Shown in pieces: positions 1 through 8,545 of a stretch of DNA of 64,000 nt. Position 1 is the stretch's first letter, and the number at the start of each line of letters is the position of its first letter. The stretch is from Bacteroidetes bacterium GWF2_38_335 (GTDB lineage: Bacteria > Bacteroidota > Bacteroidia > Bacteroidales > GWF2-38-335): the NCBI GenBank assembly GCA_001769535.1, contig MEOH01000006.1, positions 103,077 to 167,076 of the forward strand, given 5' to 3'. The notes beneath the pieces are model-generated. The model was given only the letters and a program-made list of their open reading frames with translations. It searched no databases and was not told the origin of the DNA. The position numbers were made by a program, and so were the translations under genes.

Positions 1-961
1 CTTCGGCAACAACAATTTCGGCAACCTTTACCACCGGTTCATTGCTTTCAGATTTTATTTGAACAACGTCAGTCTGTTTTTCAGTTTGATTGTTTTTACT
101 CACCGGTATTTCGGTCGATTTTCTTTCATCAACAGCTATATTAGCTTCTTTTGCTACATTTTCGGCAGTTAAAACAGGAACCTGTTTTATGGATTTATCA
201 GCAATAAGGTCATTATTTTTAACCGGGATGCTGTTTTTCACCTTAATTTTGGATGAAAGAACTTTATCAAAGCTTACCACTAGATCAGCGTTGCCCGCAG
301 TTTTTCCTGTTCTTTTAATAAACGATTCGGCGAAAACTACTTTTCCCTTATCCTCAACTACTACAACGTTTTCATTAACAGTGTTTTCGTTATTAACTAT
401 AGGATTTTCAGAAACAGTCTGAGTCGTAGTTTTTTCAGTATTGTTATTCAAAACAGGGTAAGCTGTTGTGTTATTGGCAGGGGTTTCCTCAATGCGATTA
501 AAACGGGTTCTTTCGGGTAAATTTTCAGCAGTAATATTTGCCCGGGTATTTTCAGGTATGTTGATATTATCTGATATTTCCCGTACAGGCTGAATTTCGA
601 AAGCAGACGATTGATTTTCTGTAATACCGTTTAATTTTGAAGGACTGAGCTCGTTACTTCCGAAGTCGGAGAACATAAACAATCCTGAAGCAGCAATCAG
701 TAAAAATGATGCGTAATAAATGTTGAAAGAATTCCAGCTAAATCGGAAAAACATCAGAAACTTAAGTTTGCTCTGAATGTTGCTCCAGACCTGAACGGAA
801 GGTTGAACCTGGTATTTCTTTAAGATCTCGTTAAGGTTGTTGAAAAAGTTTTTGTTCCACATCTCCTTCTCAACATTTTCCCATACCTGCTTCCCCGGCT
901 GAACCTTATAGTTTTCGGCCGCTTTCCTGAAAATGTCTTCTATGTTTTTTCCTTTATCCAT
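1..961 (-). CDS. Putative anti-sigma/membrane partner of the ECF sigma factor, C-terminus cut by window edge
   Basis: This reading frame is missing from the ORF track because it runs off the left edge. Read on the minus strand it is open without a stop from an ATG at 961 to base 2, about 320 codons. The N-terminus (MDKGKNIEDIFRKAAENY) is followed by two P-x-VW-x-x-(V/I) motifs (PGKQVWENVE and PSVQVWSNIQ) of the kind found in cytoplasmic parts of Bacteroidota anti-sigma-like proteins, then one membrane segment (YYASFLLIAASGLFMF), then a long low-complexity Asn/Glu/Thr/Val-rich periplasmic stretch. It starts 10 bases after the ECF sigma gene ends, so the two are almost certainly co-transcribed. 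Role as sigma antagonist is inferred from context; the C-terminal domain, which may be an outer-membrane-type domain, is not visible. Confidence 0.7.
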   Translation of the reverse strand, partial: MDKGKNIEDIFRKAAENYKVQPGKQVWENVEKEMWNKNFFNNLNEILKKYQVQPSVQVWSNIQSKLKFLMFFRFSWNSFNIYYASFLLIAASGLFMFSDFGSNELSPSKLNGITENQSSAFEIQPVREISDNINIPENTRANITAENLPERTRFNRIEETPANNTTAYPVLNNNTEKTTTQTVSENPIVNNENTVNENVVVVEDKGKVVFAESFIKRTGKTAGNADLVVSFDKVLSSKIKVKNSIPVKNNDLIADKSIKQVPVLTAENVAKEANIAVDERKSTEIPVSKNNQTEKQTDVVQIKSESNEPVVKVAEIVVAE

Positions 962-971
962 GAAACATGAA

Positions 972-1523
972 TTAATATAAGTGCTCTTCTTTTTTCAATT
1001 CGTACAATTTTTGCTGAATGACTTTTTTGGCCCTTGAATACTGCGATTTGGAGGTGCTCACATCAATGCCCAGCATATCGGCAATTTCTTTGTGTTTGTA
1101 TCCCTCAACCGCGTATAGGTTGAACACAATCCTGAAACCATCGGGCAAAGCCGTGATGATATCCATGATTTCCTTTTCAGAAAACTCGCTGTCGCTGATA
1201 ATGTTTTCGTCAATCTGCGTTTCATTCACATCATCAATATTCTGATGATACAGATGTTTCAGATTCGTCCGGTAGTGCGACAACGCTGTGTTAACCATGA
1301 CCCTTTTCATCCAGCCTTCAAAAGAACCTGTTCCTGCATACTGGGAGATTCTCATGAATATTTTCACAAAACCCTCCTGAAGTATATCCTCGGCCTCATC
1401 GTGGCTATTGGCATACCTCATGCAAACACCAAGAAGTGTCGATGCATATTTGTCAAACAGCATCTTTTGTTCCTTCTTGTTGTTTTTTAAGCATCCCTGT
1501 ATGATCTGCTCTTCGCTAAGCAT
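972..1523 (-). CDS. RNA polymerase ECF-type sigma-70 factor
   Basis: A 183-residue ECF sigma factor. Region 2 is visible around residues 20-90 (YASTLLGVCMRYANSHDEAEDILQEGFVKIF, then the GSFEGWMKRVMVNTALSHYR stretch), and region 4 around 130-180 (LPDGFRIVFNLYAVEGYKHKEIADMLGIDVSTSKSQYSRAKKVIQ) with a helix-turn-helix. It directs core polymerase to a dedicated promoter set. The gene following by 10 bases encodes a membrane protein likely to hold it in check. The 327-base gap upstream should carry its promoter, but I find no clean TTTG/TAnnTTTG pair there. Targets are unknown. Confidence 0.93.
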   Translation of the reverse strand: MLSEEQIIQGCLKNNKKEQKMLFDKYASTLLGVCMRYANSHDEAEDILQEGFVKIFMRISQYAGTGSFEGWMKRVMVNTALSHYRTNLKHLYHQNIDDVNETQIDENIISDSEFSEKEIMDIITALPDGFRIVFNLYAVEGYKHKEIADMLGIDVSTSKSQYSRAKKVIQQKLYELKKEEHLY

Positions 1524-1850
1524 GTGGTCGTTCTTAATAATCAGACTGCGTTAATTAAAAAAAGGTTGCACGTAAAAAACATATTATTATAAAAGTTTGA
1601 TAAAGATACAAAAAATATAACAAAAAATTATGATCAGGCCAAAAGGTATTTTTCTTCAACAGATTCATAACCTATATAGTTACGTCGGGGTTATTATGCC
1701 TGACTTACAAAAGGTCTATTGTTCCGACCTTGAAAGAGCATAAAATAATACATGAAATAATTATCAATCGTCAATTGAAAAACCCAGCTAATCACATTTG
1801 AACAGTAAAAACAGATTGAAAATACTATCTTAGCAGTTCAATTTTATTAT
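1524..1850. other. Divergent intergenic region between ECF sigma gene and HD hydrolase gene
   Basis: This 327-base stretch separates divergent genes and is very AT-rich. I see no ORF, RNA gene or strong hairpin. A weak TATCTTAG element lies about 20 bases upstream of the HD hydrolase start and could be its -7 box, with TTTG further upstream at a longer than usual spacing. Confidence 0.4.
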
Positions 1851-2501
1851 ATGGAAAAAGCCATTGAAAAAATAAGGGAACAGGTGCGGCAGCAATTTAT
1901 GGGCGAGGTAACCGGTCACGATTGGTGGCATATAAAAAGGGTGACTGATCTTTCAATATACCTTGGGAAAAAGGAAAATGCCAATTTGCAAATTGTTGAA
2001 ATTGCGGCCTTGCTTCATGACATTGCCGATTGGAAATTTCATGACGGCAACGAGAACAAAGGTCCTGAAATGGCTGCTGAAATAATGAAATCACATGCCA
2101 TACTAAATGAAATTTCGGAGCAGGTAACCGACATTATTAAAACAATTAGTTTTAAGGGGGCAGGAGTAGCAACTCCCATGAAAACCATTGAAGGGAAAGT
2201 TGTGCAGGATGCCGATCGTTTGGATGCCATGGGAGCCATAGGAATTGCCCGGGCTTTTGCCTACGGAGGAAGTAGAAACAGAGAAATTTACAATCCTGAT
2301 ATTAAACCCGAGATGCACAGCAGTTTTGGAGAATACAAAAAAAGCAAGGGCCACACAATAAACCATTTTTATGAAAAACTTCTTTTGCTTAAAGACCGGA
2401 TGAATACTGAAACAGCAAAAGAAATGGCTGAAAGCCGTCACGGGTTTATGGTTGAGTATTTGGAGCGGTTTTTTGGGGAATGGAATTTAAAATCTGAGTA
2501 A
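1851..2501 (+). CDS. HD-domain phosphohydrolase (YedJ-like)
   Basis: A 216-residue soluble HD-superfamily metal-dependent phosphohydrolase. The metal ligands are visible as H22-D (HDWWHIKRV, near the N-terminus), the diagnostic HD pair in LLHDIADWKF near residue 62, and a downstream Asp in VVQDADRLDAMGAIG near residue 125. The overall pattern (GHDWWHI...ALLHDI...QDADRLDAMGAIGIARAF...H) matches the small YedJ-type group rather than dGTPases or (p)ppGpp hydrolases. Substrate is unknown; family members act on nucleotides or phosphate esters. It stands alone upstream of terC, 41 bases from the preferred terC start, and may be co-transcribed with it. Confidence 0.88.
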   Translation: MEKAIEKIREQVRQQFMGEVTGHDWWHIKRVTDLSIYLGKKENANLQIVEIAALLHDIADWKFHDGNENKGPEMAAEIMKSHAILNEISEQVTDIIKTISFKGAGVATPMKTIEGKVVQDADRLDAMGAIGIARAFAYGGSRNREIYNPDIKPEMHSSFGEYKKSKGHTINHFYEKLLLLKDRMNTETAKEMAESRHGFMVEYLERFFGEWNLKSE

Positions 2502-2542
2502 ACAATTTCCCCTTTTAGTTGTTACAATTAAAACAATTAAAA

Positions 2543-3466
2543 ATGGAAACACCTCTGATATTCTGGATATTGTTTAATGGATTTGTGCTTTTGATGCTGG
2601 CGCTCGATCTGGGTGTTTTTCACAGAAAGTCACATCACGTGTCGGTAAAAGAAGCTATTATCTGGACATTTATCTGGATATCCCTGGCTATGATCTTTAA
2701 CCTGATAATTTATTATTGGCAGGGAAAACAGCAGGCACTGGAATTTTTCACCGGATACCTTATTGAAAAGGCCCTGAGCATAGACAATATATTTGTCTTC
2801 ATCATGATTTTTTCATATTTCAGCATACCCTCTATTTATCAGCATAAAATATTATTCTGGGGAATCCTGGGAGCTTTGGTAATGAGGATAATTTTCATCT
2901 TTGCAGGTGTTACGCTCATAGAAAAATTCCATTTTACAATTTACATTTTCGGTGCCCTTTTAATCTATACCGGTTACAAAATGTACAGCCACAGCAGTGC
3001 AAAGATTGAACCGGAAAAAAATCCTATTGTAAAGATTTTCAGGAAAATATTTCCCGTTTCCCAAAACTTCGAGGGTGGTAAATTTTTCACCAGAGTTGAC
3101 GGAAAAAGAGCAGCCACACCGCTTTTTCTGGTATTGATCCTTGTTGAAACAACCGATCTGATTTTTGCTGTTGACAGCATTCCGGCCATCCTGTCAATCA
3201 CCCAGGATCAGTTTATCGTTTACACTTCCAATGTTTTTGCAATTCTCGGACTGCGTTCATTGTATTTTGCACTTGCCGGAGTAGTACATAAATTCTGGCT
3301 GCTGAACTATGGCCTTTCCATAGTGCTGATATTTGTGGGGATTAAAATGATTTTATCAGATTTCTATAAAATTCCCATTGAAATATCTCTTCTGTTTATT
3401 GCCGGAATAATTATCGGAAGCATATTATTGTCATTAAAAATTGAAAAACCTAAAACAGCGATATGA
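2543..3466 (+). CDS. TerC-family integral membrane protein (Alx/TerC-like)
   Basis: The ORF track starts at a TTG (2519), but the ATG at 2543 gives the expected N-terminus (METPLIFWILFNGFVLLMLALDLGVFHRK), giving 307 residues. The protein is almost entirely hydrophobic helices. Family-typical membrane acidic motifs are visible: ALDLGVF near the N-terminus, EKALSIDNIFVF near residue 80, and VETTDLIFAVDSIPAILSITQD near residue 205. TerC/Alx proteins are linked to manganese export and, in some bacteria, to metal loading or folding of exported proteins. The stop overlaps the start of the following dedA gene (ATGA-type overlap), so the two are translationally coupled. Confidence 0.92.
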   Translation: METPLIFWILFNGFVLLMLALDLGVFHRKSHHVSVKEAIIWTFIWISLAMIFNLIIYYWQGKQQALEFFTGYLIEKALSIDNIFVFIMIFSYFSIPSIYQHKILFWGILGALVMRIIFIFAGVTLIEKFHFTIYIFGALLIYTGYKMYSHSSAKIEPEKNPIVKIFRKIFPVSQNFEGGKFFTRVDGKRAATPLFLVLILVETTDLIFAVDSIPAILSITQDQFIVYTSNVFAILGLRSLYFALAGVVHKFWLLNYGLSIVLIFVGIKMILSDFYKIPIEISLLFIAGIIIGSILLSLKIEKPKTAI

Positions 3467-4095
3467 TACCTATTGATATTTCATTTCAGAATATTTTTGA
3501 TGCCAATCATTTGATTGAGTATGGAGGATTTGCCTTAATTCTTATTATCGTTTACCTCGAAACAGGATTTTTTTTGGGTTTTGTACTGCCCGGCGGCGAC
3601 TACATGTTGTTTGCAACCGGTATGCTTTCTGCAAGTTTCCTGCCCGATATTCCGCTCCTGCTGATTGTGCTTTCACTGGTTACTGCTTCATTCCTCGGTG
3701 ACCTTACCGGATATTTCAAAGGCAGGTGGCTGGGAAGCAAACTTTTTACCGGAAACAAATCACGCTTTTTTAAAATTGAATATATTGAAAAAGGAAACAG
3801 TTTTTATGAAAAATATGGTATGCGGGCATTTATCATTGGCAGGTACTTGCCGGTAATCAGGACCCTGGTGCCAATGATAGCCGGTGCAAGCGAATTTAAA
3901 TTAAATAAATTTCTAATCTACAATTTGCTGGGCGCAACAACCTGGGTTGGAACGCTGGTCCCCCTGGGCTATTTTATCGGTGAAACTTATCCTGATGCAA
4001 TAAATTATTCGATCTATTTTATAATTATTTTTGCTGCCATTGCTTCGTTTCCGGTAATTAAAATCTTGCTTTCAGGGAAAAAAGTAAAATTATAA
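3463..4095 (+). CDS. DedA-family membrane protein
   Basis: A 210-residue DedA-family (VTT-domain) inner membrane protein. Visible signatures are the re-entrant loop GFFLGFVLPGGDYMLFATGML near residue 35 and GRYLPVIRTLVPMIAGASEF near residue 125, which carries the conserved Arg residues of the family. DedA proteins are flippase-like; some move undecaprenyl phosphate or phosphatidylethanolamine across the inner membrane. The four-base overlap with terC suggests joint expression and perhaps joint function in membrane-coupled transport. The precise lipid substrate cannot be told. Confidence 0.92.
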   Translation: MIPIDISFQNIFDANHLIEYGGFALILIIVYLETGFFLGFVLPGGDYMLFATGMLSASFLPDIPLLLIVLSLVTASFLGDLTGYFKGRWLGSKLFTGNKSRFFKIEYIEKGNSFYEKYGMRAFIIGRYLPVIRTLVPMIAGASEFKLNKFLIYNLLGATTWVGTLVPLGYFIGETYPDAINYSIYFIIIFAAIASFPVIKILLSGKKVKL

Positions 4096-4185
4096 ATGAG
4101 GTTACCTTTATCATATAGCTTTATTGGATTTTGAGTATTTTTGTTTAAATTAGCCTCACTAAAAACATGGAAGCGGCATTAATTA

Positions 4186-6603
4186 ATGAAAAACAACCTG
4201 CTCAAAAAACAAATACTGGTTTTTGCATCAATTCAATTGGTCTTTGCCATATACATTAATGCACAGAACAGTTACACCGACAGTTTACTTTTATCAATAA
4301 GCAAATCGAAAACCGACAGTATAAAAATCAAGGGATACGAAGAACTTGCTGAGTATTTTAAAACCATTAAACCCGACAGCGCGCTTTACTATCATGAAAA
4401 GGCCCTTAAGCTGGCGACAAAAAGCAATTCATTTAAAAAACAACAAAATCAAACAGCTATTTTGATGAATATGGCTAATCTTTACGCCTATAGCTTTTCT
4501 GATTTTAAAAACTCAACATTGTATAGCTCAAAAGCCAGAAAAATATATGAAAAATATATTGACAACAGAGATACCCTGATTTATAATTGGGCCATGAACG
4601 GTATTGCCGATCTGTATAACCTTGATGCTTCAGTAATGTTTTTTCAGGGCAAATACAGTGATGCAGTAGTGCTGTTCAAGAAAAGTGTTGAAATTTACCA
4701 ATCCATACACGACGAGGAAAGTGCAATTCTTGGTATTGGCAACCTCGGAGTGGTATATACCAATATTGGTGATTATGTCAGGGCTGTCGAAAACATCAGG
4801 ATTATATTAAAGTTCAATGAAAAAAACAACAACAAGCAGGGTATGGCAAAAAATTACAATAACCTGGCAATTGTTTACGTAAAACAGAAAAGTTTTGAGC
4901 TGGCAAAAAAATATTATGAAAAAGCCATTAAAATAGCAAAGGAAATTAATTATAAGGAAGGTCTGTCAAGATATTACGCTAATATTGGCATGTTGAATTA
5001 TGATCTGGGTTTTTTAAGCACAACTGAAAAAGGCAGGGATTCGCTTTTTGCCATTAGCGAAAAATACATTAATGATGCTCAAGTCCTTTATAATGAATTA
5101 AATTTTGTTGAGGGGATAGCCGATTGCTACAACAATCTCAGTTTAATTCAAACCGCCAGAAAAAACTACACAAAAGCCCTCGAATTTCTGGAGAAAAGTC
5201 TTGAAATACAGAAAAAAATAAACAACCTTGACGGAGAAGCAACGGCTTATAACAACCTTGCAGAAAACATGATTTTTCAGGGAAAATACAGTCAGGCAAT
5301 TGATTATGCCCTGAAAGCCTATAATTATTCCATTGAATCGGGATCGCTTTCTGTCAGAGCAAGTTCGTGTAAAAAACTTGCCGACGGATATGCCGGAATG
5401 GGACGCCATTTTGAAGCTGTGAAATATCTCAACGAGTTGGTGGAGTTGAAAGACAGTCTTTTCGATCAGGAAAAAACCAACGCTATTGCCAATATGGAAG
5501 CCCGGTATGATGTGGAAAAGAAACAGGAAGAAATTGAAAAACAGCAATTGGTAATTGCCAAAAAAGATGCCGAAATGAAACAGCAGGATGAGGAAAATGC
5601 ACGACAAAAACTTCAACGCAATATGTTTATCGGGGCATTCCTGTTTATGATTTTACTTGCGTTTTTTATTTACCGTAACTTCAGACAAAAGAAAAAGGCA
5701 AACATTATTCTTTTCAATCAAAAACAACAAATCGAGATACAGAATACAAAACTTCAGCAGGCAAATGAGGAAATTACTGCACAAAGGGATGAGATTGATG
5801 AACAAAGAGCCATTCTCAGTGAGCAGAAAAAGGAAATTACCGACAGCATCAATTATGCAAAAAGAATTCAACAGGCCGTTTTGCCTTCCGGCGAATCAGC
5901 TTCTTCAATTTTGGGCGAACATTTCATTTTTTTTAAGCCCCGCGATATTGTAAGCGGTGATTTTTACTGGGCTGCGCGGATAAAAAATTTATTGGTGGTA
6001 TGTGTGGCAGATTGTACCGGACATGGTGTTCCCGGAGGATTCATGAGCATGCTCGGGGTTTCTTTCCTCAATGAAATTGTCAGGAAAAAAGAAGTCATCA
6101 TTTCCGGCGAAGTTCTTGACCAGTTGCGAAACTCGGTAATTGACGCCCTTCAACAGGAAGCAACCCGTGATCATGATTTTGGCTCAGTGAAAGACGGAAT
6201 GGATATTTGTCTTTGCGTTATTGACACAGCAACACAAAAAGTTCAGTTTTCCGGAGCAAACAACCCATTGTATATTGTTGATTGCAGAGGAAATGTAAAT
6301 GAAATCCAACCCGACAAACAACCTGTTGCCATGTACGATTGCATGAACCCCTTTACCAGTAATGAAATTTTCTTAAATGCAGGTGATTGCATTTATCTAA
6401 CCAGCGATGGCTTTTCGGATCAGTTTGGCGGACCAACTCAAAACGGAAAAAAATTCAAAACAAAAAAATTAAAGGAACTGCTGGCTGTAATAGCATCAAA
6501 ACCTATGAGCGAACAATTGGAGGAGCTGGACAAGGCATTTATTGAATGGAAAGGAATGCACGAACAAACGGATGATATTACCATCCTCGGAATAAGGTTT
6601 TAA
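4186..6603 (+). CDS. TPR-repeat sensor with C-terminal SpoIIE-type PP2C serine phosphatase
   Basis: An 805-residue exported sensor. It has an N-terminal signal sequence ending near AQN, tandem tetratricopeptide repeats over roughly residues 60-430 (for example YNNLAIVYVKQKSFELAKKYYEKAI), one transmembrane helix near 480-499, a charged coiled coil to about 570, and a SpoIIE/PP2C domain from about 585 to the end. Metal-binding aspartates are visible in DIVSGDFYW, VADCTGHGVPGG, KDGMDICL, TSDGFSDQFGG and QTDDITIL. The layout (periplasmic TPRs, cytosolic phosphatase) is common in Bacteroidota and probably controls a partner-switching anti-anti-sigma or other Ser/Thr phosphoprotein. No partner is adjacent. 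A TATTTTTG box lies about 45 bases upstream of the start. Confidence 0.93.
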   Translation: MKNNLLKKQILVFASIQLVFAIYINAQNSYTDSLLLSISKSKTDSIKIKGYEELAEYFKTIKPDSALYYHEKALKLATKSNSFKKQQNQTAILMNMANLYAYSFSDFKNSTLYSSKARKIYEKYIDNRDTLIYNWAMNGIADLYNLDASVMFFQGKYSDAVVLFKKSVEIYQSIHDEESAILGIGNLGVVYTNIGDYVRAVENIRIILKFNEKNNNKQGMAKNYNNLAIVYVKQKSFELAKKYYEKAIKIAKEINYKEGLSRYYANIGMLNYDLGFLSTTEKGRDSLFAISEKYINDAQVLYNELNFVEGIADCYNNLSLIQTARKNYTKALEFLEKSLEIQKKINNLDGEATAYNNLAENMIFQGKYSQAIDYALKAYNYSIESGSLSVRASSCKKLADGYAGMGRHFEAVKYLNELVELKDSLFDQEKTNAIANMEARYDVEKKQEEIEKQQLVIAKKDAEMKQQDEENARQKLQRNMFIGAFLFMILLAFFIYRNFRQKKKANIILFNQKQQIEIQNTKLQQANEEITAQRDEIDEQRAILSEQKKEITDSINYAKRIQQAVLPSGESASSILGEHFIFFKPRDIVSGDFYWAARIKNLLVVCVADCTGHGVPGGFMSMLGVSFLNEIVRKKEVIISGEVLDQLRNSVIDALQQEATRDHDFGSVKDGMDICLCVIDTATQKVQFSGANNPLYIVDCRGNVNEIQPDKQPVAMYDCMNPFTSNEIFLNAGDCIYLTSDGFSDQFGGPTQNGKKFKTKKLKELLAVIASKPMSEQLEELDKAFIEWKGMHEQTDDITILGIRF

Positions 6604-6683
6604 TTGCAAAGCTTAATCCATACATACTAAAAAAACATTATCTCCGTTTTTCATACCAGTTCGTGAAAAACAATAAGTTTTAC

Positions 6684-6691
6684 TATCTTTA
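6684..6691 (+). promoter_or_regulatory. Probable -7 element of the porQ promoter
   Basis: TATCTTTA is one base from the Bacteroidota TAnnTTTG box and lies 14 bases upstream of the porQ ATG. A TTCG sits 20 bases upstream, one mismatch from the -33 TTTG. Confidence 0.5.
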
Positions 6692-6705
6692 CAGAGATTT
6701 TTAAT

Positions 6706-7755
6706 ATGAAAACGGTAATAGCTGCCATACTGATTTTTTCCGCAAGTCTTCTGAATGCCCAGATCGGAGGAAAAAATACCTATGAATTCCTTGATCTTCC
6801 CAATTCAGCCCGAGTGGCTTCGCTTGGTGGCAATGCCCTTGCTCTGTGTGATGGCGACATCAATATGGTTTTCCATAACCCCTCGCTGCTGAATGAATCC
6901 ATGGACAACCATGTGGTGGCAAATTACGTGAATTACTTTTCGGATATCAACTTCGGATACGCTGCCTATGCCAAAAAATTCAAAAAGTTTGGCATGCTGG
7001 GGTTCGGGATACATTACATTAATTACGGAGATTTCGTAAGAGCCGATGAAACTTCTGCCATTTTGGGAAATTTCAAGGCTTCTGAGCAATCGCTTAATGT
7101 TAGCTGGGCAAAACCCCTCGATTCATTGTTTTCTGTTGGAGCTACCGCAAAAATTATATATTCGGCCCTGGATAGTTACTTTTCAGCCGGAATGGTTTTT
7201 GATGCCGGTGCAACTTATTATAACAGTAAAAAATTATTTGGGGCTGCTGTGGTTTTAAAAAATTTCGGAACACAATTCAAATCCTATACCAAAGGCAATT
7301 ACGAACCCATGCCCATGGATATTCAGCTTGGTTTTTCCAAAAAACTCAGATATGCCCCGTTCAGGTTTTCGGTAACAGCTCAAAATCTACTGAGGTGGGA
7401 CATGAGCTACATCAATACCAACGAGCCCGACGAATCGGTTGACCCGCTCACAGGTGAGCCCATCAAAGAAAATAAACTTGAAAAACGTGCCGATAATTTC
7501 ATGAAACATTTTATCCTCGGATCGGAATTGATCATGTCTAAAAATTTCTTTATCAGACTGGGTTATAATTACCAGAGACGTTCTGAACTTAAAATCTCAA
7601 CAAGAGCATTCACCGTTGGCTTTTCATGGGGATTCGGTTTCCGCATCAATAAATTTCATTTCAGCTATGGTCGCGCTACCTACCATTTGGCCGGACCATC
7701 CAACCATTTTTCCATCTCAACAAGTCTGAGCGACTTCATGAAAAAGGCAGAGTAA
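6706..7755 (+). CDS. porQ: Type IX secretion system protein PorQ-like
   Basis: A 349-residue exported beta-barrel-type protein. A signal peptide (MKTVIAAILIFSASLLNAQ) is followed by GGKNTYEFLDLPNSARVASLGGNALALCDGDINMVFHNPSLLN, which closely fits the N-terminus of PorQ proteins; the rest has the alternating pattern of a PorV/PorP-like barrel. PorQ is an outer-membrane component of the type IX secretion system that works with the PorU/PorV attachment machinery. Its position directly ahead of cmk matches gene order I recall in other Bacteroidota. Secreted proteins with sorting tails at 39.1 kb and 46.9 kb are likely clients of the same system. Confidence 0.85.
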   Translation: MKTVIAAILIFSASLLNAQIGGKNTYEFLDLPNSARVASLGGNALALCDGDINMVFHNPSLLNESMDNHVVANYVNYFSDINFGYAAYAKKFKKFGMLGFGIHYINYGDFVRADETSAILGNFKASEQSLNVSWAKPLDSLFSVGATAKIIYSALDSYFSAGMVFDAGATYYNSKKLFGAAVVLKNFGTQFKSYTKGNYEPMPMDIQLGFSKKLRYAPFRFSVTAQNLLRWDMSYINTNEPDESVDPLTGEPIKENKLEKRADNFMKHFILGSELIMSKNFFIRLGYNYQRRSELKISTRAFTVGFSWGFGFRINKFHFSYGRATYHLAGPSNHFSISTSLSDFMKKAE

Positions 7756-7776
7756 AGAATTCTATTACACTTCCAA

Positions 7777-7808
7777 TTTGTTGATTGGACCGAAATTTCC
7801 TATTTTTA
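7777..7808 (+). promoter_or_regulatory. Bacteroidota-type promoter upstream of cmk
   Basis: TTTG (7777-7780), exactly 20 bases, then TATTTTTA (7801-7808). This fits the TTTG-N19-21-TAnnTTTG consensus with one mismatch and would start transcription near 7815, about 40 bases before the ATG at 7855. Confidence 0.65.
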
Positions 7809-7854
7809 CATTTGATTTTTTTTATCCGGACTGATTTTGTTTAAATGCAATCCT

Positions 7855-8532
7855 ATGAATAAAAAACTAGTCATAGCCGTAGACGGTTATTCATCATGTG
7901 GAAAAAGTACCGTTGCCAGGGAACTGGCGCATAAACTCGGTTATATCTATATTGACAGCGGAGCCATGTACAGAGCTGCTACTCTTTTTTGCATGGAAAA
8001 CAATTTATTGGGAGATGAGCAGAAAATAATCAGCCGGCTGAATGAAATAAACATTGAGTTCAGATTAAATCCTGTTAACGGAAATGCCGATACCTGGCTA
8101 AATGAAGTTAATGTTGAAAACAGAATACGTAAAATAGATGTTTCTGATAATGTAAGTCAGGTAAGCCGAATAAAAAATGTGCGCGAAAAAATGGTAGCCA
8201 TCCAGCGTAAATTGGGCGAGAAAAAGGGAATTGTTATGGATGGACGAGATATCGGAACCGTCGTTTTTCCAGATGCCGACCTGAAAATTTTCATGACTGC
8301 CAGTCCCGAAATCAGGGCACAAAGAAGATTCGATGAACTTGTTGCAAAAGGAGATAACATTTCTTTGGACGAGATTATTTCAAACATCAAAAAAAGGGAT
8401 CAAATGGATGAAAACCGCACCGAAAGTCCCTTGCGTAAAGCAGATGATGCCGTTGTCCTTGATAACGGAAATATGACGCGAAATGAACAGATGGAATGGA
8501 TTATGAACCTGGTTGCAAGTAAAATACAATAA
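7855..8532 (+). CDS. cmk: Cytidylate kinase
   Basis: CMP/dCMP kinase, which makes CDP and dCDP from CMP and dCMP. The ORF track begins at a TTG (7837); the ATG at 7855 gives MNKKLVIAVDGYSSCGKST, a proper N-terminal P-loop (GYSSCGKST), and leaves room for the promoter at 7777-7808. Other family marks are the CMP-binding YIDSGAMYRA near residue 37, MDGRDIGTVVFPDADLKIFMTAS near residue 130, and the lid/Arg region RRFDELVAKG. Length of 225 residues is normal. ispH starts 13 bases after the stop, so the two genes form an operon. Confidence 0.95.
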   Translation: MNKKLVIAVDGYSSCGKSTVARELAHKLGYIYIDSGAMYRAATLFCMENNLLGDEQKIISRLNEINIEFRLNPVNGNADTWLNEVNVENRIRKIDVSDNVSQVSRIKNVREKMVAIQRKLGEKKGIVMDGRDIGTVVFPDADLKIFMTASPEIRAQRRFDELVAKGDNISLDEIISNIKKRDQMDENRTESPLRKADDAVVLDNGNMTRNEQMEWIMNLVASKIQ

Positions 8533-8545
8533 TTTTCAGATACAA

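Noticed and set aside
90-422. Plus-strand ORF 90..422 as a gene
   Set aside because: It is a shadow of the long minus-strand frame (1..961) and shows no domain or start signal.
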